Assembly (NCBI GenBank): GCA_016302225.1
Contig: JAEDOB010000081.1
Location: forward strand, 1 to 8,597
Direction: 5' to 3'
Length of the DNA stretch: 8,597 nucleotides
DNA from: Oscillospiraceae bacterium
GTDB lineage: Bacteria; Bacillota; Clostridia; Oscillospirales; Ruminococcaceae
A program made the position numbers and the translations under genes. The first letter of the stretch is position 1. The number at the start of each line of letters is the position of its first letter. The notes under the pieces were generated by a model. It was not told the DNA's origin, ran no database searches, and saw nothing but the letters and a program-made list of their open reading frames with translations. Of this stretch, positions 1 to 5,216 are shown piece by piece.

Positions 1-1
1 T

Positions 2-343
2 TCCGCCCCCACAGCCAAAAATGCGGAAAGAACAGCCATTAAGGGGAAATATATTCCCGCAGCCGAAAGCGCAGCCTCCTGCGACGATGAAAGAGCCTAC
101 GACAAACGGTATTCCAAGCTGGTTTCCGCAGAGGATATGCAGGAGCTTCGGAAACACGCCGAAAAGCTTCTCACCGAAGCGGCAGAACGGCTTTACGGCG
201 GAGATGTGGATTCTCTCCCTTTGCTGGACTCCGACGGGAAATCCCTTCCCTGCTCCTACTGCGACTACAAATCCGTCTGCGGAAATTTCCCGCCGTCAAG
301 AATGAAAAAGTACGATTTTGGCGAAAAAAATGTTGAGAGTTGA
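2..343 (+). CDS. addB: AddB-type helicase/nuclease subunit B, C-terminal fragment
   Basis: Only the last 113 codons are present; the reading frame is open to the left edge. The fragment ends with the motif PCSYCDYKSVC, giving C-x2-C-x5-C. In AddB proteins this spacing holds the last three cysteine ligands of the [4Fe-4S] cluster that staples the PD-(D/E)XK nuclease domain; the fourth ligand and the nuclease residues would lie upstream, outside the window. AddB works with AddA in end resection and recombinational repair of double-strand breaks. The preceding helical segment (EDMQELRKHAEKLLTEAAER) fits the helix before that motif in the family. No addA follows, so a usual addB-addA order is not seen here; addA could precede it. 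A RecB-like or Cas4-like nuclease also ends with cysteines, so the AddB name rests on spacing and context. The stop codon lies inside the left heptamer array. Confidence 0.7.
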   Translation, partial: SAPTAKNAERTAIKGKYIPAAESAASCDDERAYDKRYSKLVSAEDMQELRKHAEKLLTEAAERLYGGDVDSLPLLDSDGKSLPCSYCDYKSVCGNFPPSRMKKYDFGEKNVES

Positions 344-442
344 GTGATAAATGTTGAATTTAATGTGGGATTTGTGCCTGAATAATAAAAAACATGCTGC
401 CTAATTCCATAAAACTCAACACTCAACTTTCAACACTAAACA
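331..442. repeat. Facing arrays of degenerate heptamers forming a long inverted repeat
   Basis: Positions 415-442 read as four heptamers: CTCAACA, CTCAACT, TTCAACA, CTAAACA. Positions 331-358 read on the opposite strand as TTCAACA, TTTATCA, CTCAACT, CTCAACA. The arrays face each other, so 331-346 pairs with 420-435 over 16 positions including one G-U pair, with a 73-nt loop. The left arm begins in the last codons of the AddB-like gene and includes its stop. A transcript would form a stem here, but no clear T-run follows directly (a run of six T lies near 460), so it is not a standard intrinsic terminator. Seven-base tandem repeats of this kind are typical of dispersed intergenic repeats. Copy number elsewhere is unknown. 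Confidence 0.55.
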
Positions 443-546
443 TTGCTGCAGTGCCAATTTTTTCCCGCTAAACAAAAATCTTTTGACCCTATTATACACC
501 TTGCACAAATCGACAATTATTTATCTTGAAAAGTTTGTGAAAATGC

Positions 547-575
547 TTGACTTTTTTCTGCAAATGTGTTATTAT
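547..575 (+). promoter_or_regulatory. Sigma-70-type promoter for the Enzyme I-like operon
   Basis: TTGACT at 547-552 and TATTAT at 570-575 are separated by 17 bases, close to the housekeeping consensus. Transcription would start near 582, leaving a leader of about 140 nt before the start codon at 721. The rest of 443-546 is AT-rich and shows no gene. Confidence 0.65.
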
Positions 576-606
576 ATGATTGAAGAATAATCTGCAAGTA
601 ATTTAT

Positions 607-644
607 GCCCTTACGGCTGTTCGGATTCACCGCCGTAATCGGGC
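607..644 (+). promoter_or_regulatory. Leader hairpin 1 upstream of the Enzyme I-like gene
   Basis: TTACGGC (611-617) pairs perfectly with GCCGTAA (632-638). GCCC (607-610) continues the stem with GGGC (641-644) across a 2-nt bulge, giving 11 pairs around a 14-nt loop. It lies just downstream of the predicted transcription start. I do not recognise a known riboswitch class in it. Confidence 0.45.
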
Positions 645-671
645 TGAATGTTCAATAAAACGACGTATAAG

Positions 672-709
672 CAAGGGTTTTCCCTTGATAAACAATATCC
701 GCAAGGGGG
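672..709 (+). promoter_or_regulatory. Leader hairpin 2 with competing Shine-Dalgarno pairing
   Basis: CAAGGG (672-677), TTTT, CCCTTG (682-687) form a perfect 6-bp hairpin. CAAGGG occurs again at 702-707 as the core of the ribosome binding site (GCAAGGGGG, 701-709). The CCCTTG arm can therefore pair with either copy: with 672-677 the ribosome site is free, with 702-707 (extendable by two G-U pairs) it is hidden. This is the geometry of an anti-anti-SD/anti-SD translational switch. Regulation is inferred from pairing only. Confidence 0.45.
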
Positions 710-720
710 TGTTTGAAGCT

Positions 721-1503
721 ATGAAAACTATGCACGGTACGGGAGTTTCGGGCGGTATCGCTATGGGACGGATCGCATTTTTCAACAAAAATAAGGCTCC
801 GCTGTCGCTTACCAGAATTGAGGACGGCGAAAAGGAGGTCCTGAGATTTCAGCAGGCAAGAGAGGCTGCCTCCGCTCAGCTTGAAAGGCTGTATGCAAAG
901 GCTCTCGAACGTGTCGGCAGAGAAGATGCTGCCATCTTCCAGATACATTTAATGCTGCTTTCCGACAGAGATTATGTTGATTCCGCAGAAGCCATGATAA
1001 GGGGCTTCGATATGAACGCCGAGTATGCCGTAAAGCTTACCTCGGATAACTTTGCAAATATGCTGGCTAGGATAGATGACCCATATATGCAGGGCAGAGC
1101 CGCCGATATACGGGACGTTTCCGACAGGATAATACGTATCCTTTACGGTATCAGCGACAGGATAGAAGCACCGGAGGAGCCGTCCATTGTAGTTGCAGAT
1201 GAATTTGTCCCCAGCGAAACCATTGAGCTGGGCAGACAGGACGTTCTGGGCTTTATCTCCGAAAACGGCTCGTCAGGCTCCCACGCAGCTATTCTTGCAA
1301 GAAATATGCAGCTTCCGTCCATTATCGGCATAAGCGAGCTTATCTCGGAAAAGGACGACGGAAAGGAAGCTATTATCGACGGCTTCACGGGAACTGTCTA
1401 TCTCGAACCCGACGAAGCAACCGTCAGAAGAATGAAATACAGAATGCAGAATGTGCACAGCGTCAACAAGCTTTGCCTGCTCAGCGAGTGTCAGGTAGGC
1501 TGA
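721..1503 (+). CDS. Stand-alone Enzyme I N-terminal domain protein (PEP-utilising mobile domain, no PEP-binding barrel)
   Basis: This 260-residue protein aligns by eye with the first ~260 residues of PTS Enzyme I (full length about 570). GTGVSGGIAMGRIAFF (6-21) is the family's N-terminal strand. A helical HPr-binding-like region follows (about 33-145), with YMQGRAADIRDVSDRI (122-137) matching the conserved linker. Then comes the phosphohistidine domain with GSHAAILARNMQLPSIIG (186-203), where H188 corresponds to the phosphorylated His. It stops just after YLEP and one helix, exactly where the C-terminal PEP-binding TIM barrel should begin. The usual GGxTSH reads GSSGSH. Isolated N-terminal domains of E. 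coli Enzyme I exchange phosphate with HPr but cannot use PEP, so a reversible phosphocarrier or partner-dependent role is inferred. ATG 721 is chosen from the GGGGG ribosome site at 705-709 and start of homology; GTG 709 and ATG 730 are alternatives. The exonuclease gene follows 28 nt later. Confidence 0.8.
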   Translation: MKTMHGTGVSGGIAMGRIAFFNKNKAPLSLTRIEDGEKEVLRFQQAREAASAQLERLYAKALERVGREDAAIFQIHLMLLSDRDYVDSAEAMIRGFDMNAEYAVKLTSDNFANMLARIDDPYMQGRAADIRDVSDRIIRILYGISDRIEAPEEPSIVVADEFVPSETIELGRQDVLGFISENGSSGSHAAILARNMQLPSIIGISELISEKDDGKEAIIDGFTGTVYLEPDEATVRRMKYRMQNVHSVNKLCLLSECQVG

Positions 1504-1531
1504 CAATGCACCTTCTGAAAGGACTGATGAA

Positions 1532-2200
1532 ATGACAGGCTACCGCAGGCTGGTGATAGACCTTGAGTTCAATCCCGTGAAAAGGCTTTCCGAACAGGAG
1601 GATCCCTCTCACCTGCTAAACTATGAAATAATAGAAATTGCTGCTGTTATTCTCGATGATGACAACAAGACCTGTGACAGGTTTCAGTGCTATGTGAAGC
1701 CGGAGCACGCCGACTCCATAGCCCCCGAGATCACCAAGCTTACAGGCATTACATACGACGATGTCAAGGACGCCGAATGCTACGAAACGGCACTTGACAG
1801 CTTCATCGAATGGGTGGGGGACAGAAAGATCACCGCTTACAGCTGGAGCAAGACCGACAAGCTCCAGATAATGAGAGAAGCCGAATTCAAGGGCTTTCTC
1901 CCGAAGGCACAGGCTGTATTCCCCCGCTGGATAGACCTGCAAAGGATCTATTCAAGGAAAATGGGACTTACCCGTCCCGCAAATCTTACTACTGCGCTGA
2001 ATATTCTTCAGATAACCTTTGTGGGTGCGGAGCATTCCGCCCTGGCAGACGCCGAAAACACCGCACAGATCCTTGCTATGCTATGCGACAGCAAGCGTAT
2101 GGACGAACTGAAATCCCGTTCAAGAGTGACCTTCAATTCCAAGGATATGGGAGGCTTCAAGCTTTCGGATATGATAAAGGTAAAAACACGGAAAAAATAA
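1532..2200 (+). CDS. DEDDh-family 3'-5' exonuclease (DnaQ/ExoX-like)
   Basis: The 222-residue protein carries the three exonuclease motifs in order. Exo I is VIDLEF with D10 and E12. Exo II lies around TAYSWSKTDK with D109. Exo III is HSALADAENTA with H168 and D173, marking the DEDDh subclass that uses two metal ions to remove nucleotides from 3' ends of DNA or RNA. EIIEIAAVILD (32-42) is the second strand typical of the fold. The last ~35 residues are basic (ending KVKTRKK) and may bind nucleic acid. No polymerase, BRCT or other domain is attached, so it is a free exonuclease rather than a polymerase proofreading part; the natural substrate (DNA repair, RNA end trimming) cannot be told from sequence. 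GAAAGGA at 1517-1523 is a good ribosome site for ATG 1532. It is the second gene of the operon with the Enzyme I-like gene, with no functional link known to me. Confidence 0.88.
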   Translation: MTGYRRLVIDLEFNPVKRLSEQEDPSHLLNYEIIEIAAVILDDDNKTCDRFQCYVKPEHADSIAPEITKLTGITYDDVKDAECYETALDSFIEWVGDRKITAYSWSKTDKLQIMREAEFKGFLPKAQAVFPRWIDLQRIYSRKMGLTRPANLTTALNILQITFVGAEHSALADAENTAQILAMLCDSKRMDELKSRSRVTFNSKDMGGFKLSDMIKVKTRKK

Positions 2201-2201
2201 G

Positions 2202-2254
2202 AAAACGGCTTGCAAGGGGCACTTCAATACATACCCGAATGCAAGCCGTTTTTT
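2202..2254 (+). terminator. Intrinsic terminator of the Enzyme I-like/exonuclease operon
   Basis: AAAACGGCTTGCA (2202-2214) pairs with TGCAAGCCGTTTT (2240-2252), a 13-bp stem with a 25-nt loop ending in six T (2249-2254). It begins one base after the exonuclease stop. On the minus strand the stem is followed by TTTTCTTATTTTTT, so it could also stop transcription coming from the Rrf2 gene. Confidence 0.85.
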
Positions 2255-2296
2255 ACTGTAATACCGCACGTCATATATATGACTGACGAATATAGG

Positions 2297-2322
2297 TGTG
2301 TGTTCCGGCGGGGGAACACACA
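2297..2322 (-). terminator. Strong hairpin beyond the Rrf2 gene, possible terminator
   Basis: TGTGTGTTCC (2297-2306) and GGAACACACA (2313-2322) form a perfect 10-bp stem with a 6-nt loop (GGCGGG on the plus strand). It lies 15 bases past the Rrf2 stop codon. No good T-run follows in either direction, so it may instead protect the 3' end while termination happens at the shared hairpin further on (2202-2252). Confidence 0.4.
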
Positions 2323-2337
2323 TTGATCAACATAGTT

Positions 2338-2772
2338 TTACAGGCAAGCACTGTCCGCCCCGCCCGACGAACGTGTGATAACGTCCTCCAGCGTGATGCC
2401 GTCAAGGTACCTGTTCACAACGTCATAAAGTCCCTTCCATATCCCCAGTGTCGGACAGTTGTCCGCATTGGGACATTCGTTTACCTCGTATTCTATGCAG
2501 GCAACGGGCGACAGGCTGCCCTCGGTCACTCTGAGTATCTCACCCACCGTATAATCGGACGGCACCTTTGAAAGCCGATACCCGCCCTGATAGCCTCGGT
2601 TGGTCTTTAGCATTCCCGACTTGTTAAGCAGGGGCACTATCTGTTCAAGGTATTTTTTGGAAATAGACTGCCGTTCGGCAATATCCTTGAGCGCAACGTA
2701 ACCGTCACCCTGATTTTCCGCCAGATCCAGCATCATTCTGAGAGCGTATCTTCCCTTTGTGGAGATCTTCAT
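2338..2772 (-). CDS. Rrf2-family transcriptional regulator, IscR-like, with Fe-S cysteines
   Basis: The 144-residue protein starts MKISTKGRYALRMMLDLA, the family's typical beginning of a winged helix-turn-helix. The recognition segment follows as IAERQSISKKYLEQIVPLLN (31-50), and the wing has NRGYQGGYRLSK (58-69). Three cysteines, C92, C100 and C106, sit in the loop where IscR holds its [2Fe-2S] cluster. The spacing here is C-x7-C-x5-C against C-x5-C-x5-C in E. coli IscR, so cluster binding is likely but not proven. Proteins of this type sense Fe-S status, cysteine supply, nitric oxide or redox state and repress or activate nearby genes. No isc/suf or cysteine gene lies beside it. It is transcribed divergently from the chemoreceptor gene, sharing a 251-bp intergenic region, and probably controls its own promoter. 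A GAAAGGA-type ribosome site lies about 10 bases before ATG 2772. Confidence 0.9.
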   Translation of the reverse strand: MKISTKGRYALRMMLDLAENQGDGYVALKDIAERQSISKKYLEQIVPLLNKSGMLKTNRGYQGGYRLSKVPSDYTVGEILRVTEGSLSPVACIEYEVNECPNADNCPTLGIWKGLYDVVNRYLDGITLEDVITRSSGGADSACL

Positions 2773-2804
2773 ACAATTCAGGTCCTTTCCGATAAAATAG
2801 ATTT

Positions 2805-2832
2805 ACCTACTAAATACTATTATAACATAGGT
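2805..2832. promoter_or_regulatory. Candidate Rrf2 operator over the rrf2 promoter
   Basis: ACCTA (2805-2809) and TAGGT (2828-2832) form an inverted repeat around the rrf2 -10 box (2819-2824). A third copy, ACCTAT, is at 2891-2896, touching the -35 box of the chemoreceptor promoter. Occupation of such a site would block polymerase, consistent with autorepression. The half sites are short, so this is a suggestion. Confidence 0.35.
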
Positions 2833-2847
2833 TTCATAAGTTTTCAA
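2819..2847 (-). promoter_or_regulatory. Sigma-70-type promoter of the Rrf2 gene
   Basis: On the minus strand TTGAAA (2847-2842) and TATAAT (2824-2819) are separated by exactly 17 bases. The predicted start is near 2812, giving a leader of about 40 nt. Confidence 0.75.
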
Positions 2848-2895
2848 CCTTTTTTGTGAAATTTTCTGATTTTTTTATAATTCGCAAAATACCTA

Positions 2896-2924
2896 TTGAT
2901 TTTTGGGATTTTATGCGTTATAAT
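2896..2924 (+). promoter_or_regulatory. Sigma-70-type promoter upstream of the chemoreceptor gene
   Basis: TTGATT (2896-2901) and TATAAT (2919-2924) have a 17-base spacer. The leader would be about 90 nt. A second TTGACA at 2941-2946 has only a poor -10 partner (TACTTA near 2963). No clear flagellar sigma-D promoter is seen, so expression may not follow flagellar genes. Confidence 0.6.
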
Positions 2925-3023
2925 GGTATTGCGACATAATTTGACAACATTTAATTAAAATGTACTTATTCGGTAGATAATAAAATTCTAAAAAACGCAA
3001 ATACTTATCAGGGGGAATGTTAA

Positions 3024-4886
3024 GTGAGAAAAATTTTGAACAAGCGTATGATAACAGCCTGCAATATTGCATTGGTGTTTATGCTGGCAGTGCTGCTTGT
3101 CGTGCAGACAGGTGTTATGCAGTCCACAGCACAAAATACTGCCAAAAACCGTATGGTCGATGTTATAGAAAAGCTTGACACAATTGACGCAGATACGGCA
3201 GAGCTTGTTGACCAGCTGAATTCCGACTACATCGCCAAGGCAGAAGCCTTCGCAAAAATGATAGAGCTTAACCCGTCTATCCTCGACGATGCCAAAAAAC
3301 TTGAAGAGATAAAAACTCTGCTGGACGTTGACGAGCTTCACGTTACCGATGAAAATGGCATTATACAATGGGGTACTGTTCCCGGGTACTTCGGATTTGA
3401 CTTTGCTTCAGGCGACCAGACTAAGCCGTTTCTGGACATACTCAAGGACTCTTCCGTGAAACTCGCACAGGAACCCCAGCCAAACGGCGCGGAAGGAAAG
3501 CTTTTCCAGTATATCGGCGTGTCAAGAAGAGATAAGACAGGTATCGTTCAGATAGGCAATACCCCCGACAGACTTCAGAATCAGATAGATAAAAACAGCA
3601 TTGCAAATGTTCTGGGCTCCTTTACGGTAGGCAGCTCGGGATATGTTATGGCTGTTTCCAAGGCAGACGGGACCTTCGCCGCCCACCCCAATGAGTCGCT
3701 TATCGGCACACCCGCTTTGGAAGCAGGAGTCAGCCAAAAGATTTTGGACGGTGCCGACAGAAAATCCTGTGTCATAGACGGTACCCGTGTATTCTGCTAC
3801 ACCGAAGAAAATGACGATTACATATTTATCGCCGCTATCCCCATGAGCGAGGTCTATTACGGAAGAGCTGTACTTATGGTCATCTTTGCCGTATGTATCC
3901 TTATAATGATCACCACTATTATCGTTCTGCTCAACGGCATGATAAATAAGGTCATCATCGACGGAATCAACGCTGTTCTCGCCAAGCTGGAGCTTGTTTC
4001 CTCGGGCGATATGGACGTTGTATTCGATGTTGACACCTGTCCCGAATATGAAACCCTCAGCAGCGGCATCAATTCCATGCTTGCAAATATCCGTGAAAAT
4101 ATGGCGGAAACCGAAAGACACAACGAGGAACAGCAGCGTATGTTCAGACAGGTCAACGAGATCTCCGCAAATATCGGCTCGGGCTCCTCCGAAATGCAGA
4201 ATATCGCTTCAAAGCTTTCCGACGGCTCCGCTACACAGGCAGCTACCGTTCAGGAAATAACCGCTTCCTTCAACGCCATCGCAGAGCAGATAAAGGACAG
4301 CGCAAAATCCGCCGCAAATGCCAGCAGGATCTCAGACCGTACCACCAAGGAGCTTGACGCAGGTGCAGAAAAGCTGGGCGAGATGCAGGTGGCAATGGCA
4401 AGGATAGAGGAGTCCTCCGAAAAGATCAGCAATATCGTCAAGACCATCGAGGACATTGCATTCCAGACAAATATCCTTGCTCTGAACGCAGCCGTAGAAG
4501 CCGCAAGAGCAGGACAGCACGGCAAGGGCTTCGCTGTTGTTGCCGATGAAGTCCGCACACTTGCTACCAAGAGTGCCGAGGCTACCACCCGCACCGCAGA
4601 CCTTATCGAGGAAACCAAGCGTGCAGTTACCGACGGCAGCCGCATAGCAAACGAGACCGCCGAGCAGCTCCGTTCCATGATGAACGGCGTTTCCGAAAGC
4701 AACAAGCTTATCGACGGCATTGCAACAGCGTCCGAAGCGCAGGCAGCGTCCTTCGAAGAGATCTCGGAAAGTATGCTGCACATTTCGGGCGTTATCCAGC
4801 AGAATGCGCAGATCTCCAACAATGCCGCTTCCACCGCCACCGAGCTGGACAAGCTGGCAGGCTCTCTGGAGGCACTGTTCAGATAA
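3024..4886 (+). CDS. Methyl-accepting chemotaxis protein with extracellular Cache-like sensor
   Basis: This is a 620-residue membrane receptor. TM1 spans about residues 11-31 and TM2 about 282-304. The segment between them (about 35-280) is an extracellular sensor with features of a double-Cache fold, for example VTDENGIIQWG (107-117) and GSSGYVMAVSKADGTFAAHP (203-222). A HAMP-like linker follows (about 305-360). The cytoplasmic signalling helices carry the conserved hairpin tip EDIAFQTNILALNAAVEAAR (476-495), which contacts CheA and CheW. The ligand is unknown; Cache domains often bind small metabolites such as amino acids or organic acids. C249 and C258 flank a short loop in the sensor and could form a disulfide. 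There is no CheB/CheR-binding pentapeptide at the C-terminus (ends LEALFR). The start is GTG 3024, set by AGGGGGA at 3010-3016. No che or flagellar genes lie nearby, so it is a solitary receptor gene. Confidence 0.93.
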   Translation: MRKILNKRMITACNIALVFMLAVLLVVQTGVMQSTAQNTAKNRMVDVIEKLDTIDADTAELVDQLNSDYIAKAEAFAKMIELNPSILDDAKKLEEIKTLLDVDELHVTDENGIIQWGTVPGYFGFDFASGDQTKPFLDILKDSSVKLAQEPQPNGAEGKLFQYIGVSRRDKTGIVQIGNTPDRLQNQIDKNSIANVLGSFTVGSSGYVMAVSKADGTFAAHPNESLIGTPALEAGVSQKILDGADRKSCVIDGTRVFCYTEENDDYIFIAAIPMSEVYYGRAVLMVIFAVCILIMITTIIVLLNGMINKVIIDGINAVLAKLELVSSGDMDVVFDVDTCPEYETLSSGINSMLANIRENMAETERHNEEQQRMFRQVNEISANIGSGSSEMQNIASKLSDGSATQAATVQEITASFNAIAEQIKDSAKSAANASRISDRTTKELDAGAEKLGEMQVAMARIEESSEKISNIVKTIEDIAFQTNILALNAAVEAARAGQHGKGFAVVADEVRTLATKSAEATTRTADLIEETKRAVTDGSRIANETAEQLRSMMNGVSESNKLIDGIATASEAQAASFEEISESMLHISGVIQQNAQISNNAASTATELDKLAGSLEALFR

Positions 4887-4904
4887 TTTTTCAGAAAAGA
4901 TTTC

Positions 4905-4935
4905 AGCGGACGTTCAACCGAGCGTCCGCTTTTTT
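4905..4935 (+). terminator. Intrinsic terminator of the chemoreceptor gene
   Basis: AGCGGACG (4905-4912) pairs with CGTCCGCT (4923-4930), with a 10-nt loop, followed by T to 4935. It lies 18 bases past the stop codon. Confidence 0.85.
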
Positions 4936-4958
4936 CCAAAGCAAAAAGATAAAAGTTT

Positions 4959-5031
4959 CGTCCACCTTTTCAAAGGTGGCGGGGTCGAGGGGCAGCGCCC
5001 CCGTCGCTCTCCGCAGAGAGCGAAATCCCCC
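4959..5031. repeat. Three consecutive hairpins, probable dispersed intergenic repeat
   Basis: Three perfect stem-loops follow each other. CCACCTTT/AAAGGTGG is at 4962-4969/4972-4979, GGGGC/GCCCC at 4989-4993/4997-5001, and CGCTCTC/GAGAGCG at 5005-5011/5016-5022. GGGG (4981-4984) can also pair with CCCC (5027-5030), enclosing the second and third hairpins in a branched fold. The order and GC-richness contrast with the AT-rich sequence further right. The block recalls dispersed repeats between genes of Ruminococcus-type genomes, an impression not checked here. It sits directly behind a terminator, a usual place for such elements. Confidence 0.6.
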
Positions 5032-5034
5032 AAA

Positions 5035-5116
5035 GCACCGCACACAAACAAAACAGTAAAGCAGCAATCTAACAATAATCACAAAAGCCGTGAAAACACA
5101 TCACAGTGTGCGGTGC
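5035..5116. repeat. 11-bp perfect inverted repeat with 60-nt loop
   Basis: GCACCGCACAC (5035-5045) is the exact reverse complement of GTGTGCGGTGC (5106-5116). It directly follows the triple hairpin and encloses an A-rich spacer. It is probably part of the same composite element. Confidence 0.55.
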
Positions 5117-5132
5117 GCCGAAAAAAGGAGAA

Positions 5133-5205
5133 GGCGTTCACGCCGCCGACTTTTTTCAACGCCGCAAGGCGGCAGAGGGTTCTCACAGAGTCAGCGGGCA
5201 ACCCG
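5133..5205. repeat. Cluster of small GC-rich hairpins, right part of the composite repeat
   Basis: GGCG-TTCA-CGCC (5133-5144) is followed by a T-run (5151-5156), then CGCC-GCAA-GGCG with a GNRA-type loop (5160-5171). GGGTT (5177-5181) can pair with AACCC (5200-5204), or CGGG (5195-5198) with CCCG (5202-5205). The first hairpin with its T-run, six bases after the stem, could act as a weak terminator. CGTCCAC occurs at 4959-4965 and again at 5204-5210, near both ends of the block; whether these mark element ends is speculative. Confidence 0.4.
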
Positions 5206-5216
5206 TCCACACACAA

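Noticed and set aside
331..442. CRISPR-like array.
   Set aside because: The repeat unit is only seven bases and tandem without spacers, so it does not fit a CRISPR array.
482..500. A TATAAT on the minus strand near 490.
   Set aside because: No -35 box at a suitable distance and no minus-strand gene downstream of it.
580..720. An upstream extension of the Enzyme I-like frame from TTG 580.
   Set aside because: The extra 47 residues do not resemble Enzyme I, the TTG overlaps the promoter, and a good ribosome site lies just before 721.
582..720. Known riboswitch in the Enzyme I-like leader.
   Set aside because: I could not match its hairpins to conserved cores of classes I know, such as c-di-GMP, glycine, TPP or SAM; a covariance-model search would settle it.
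2956..2980. Flagellar sigma-D promoter for the chemoreceptor (TAAA then GTAGATAA).
   Set aside because: The spacer is 13 instead of about 15 bases and the -10 part has two mismatches; a much better housekeeping promoter lies upstream.
4250..4939. A 229-codon minus-strand open frame opposite the chemoreceptor.
   Set aside because: It is low in complexity (Ser/Ala-rich) and mirrors the alanine/glutamate-rich signalling helices; it also crosses the terminator.
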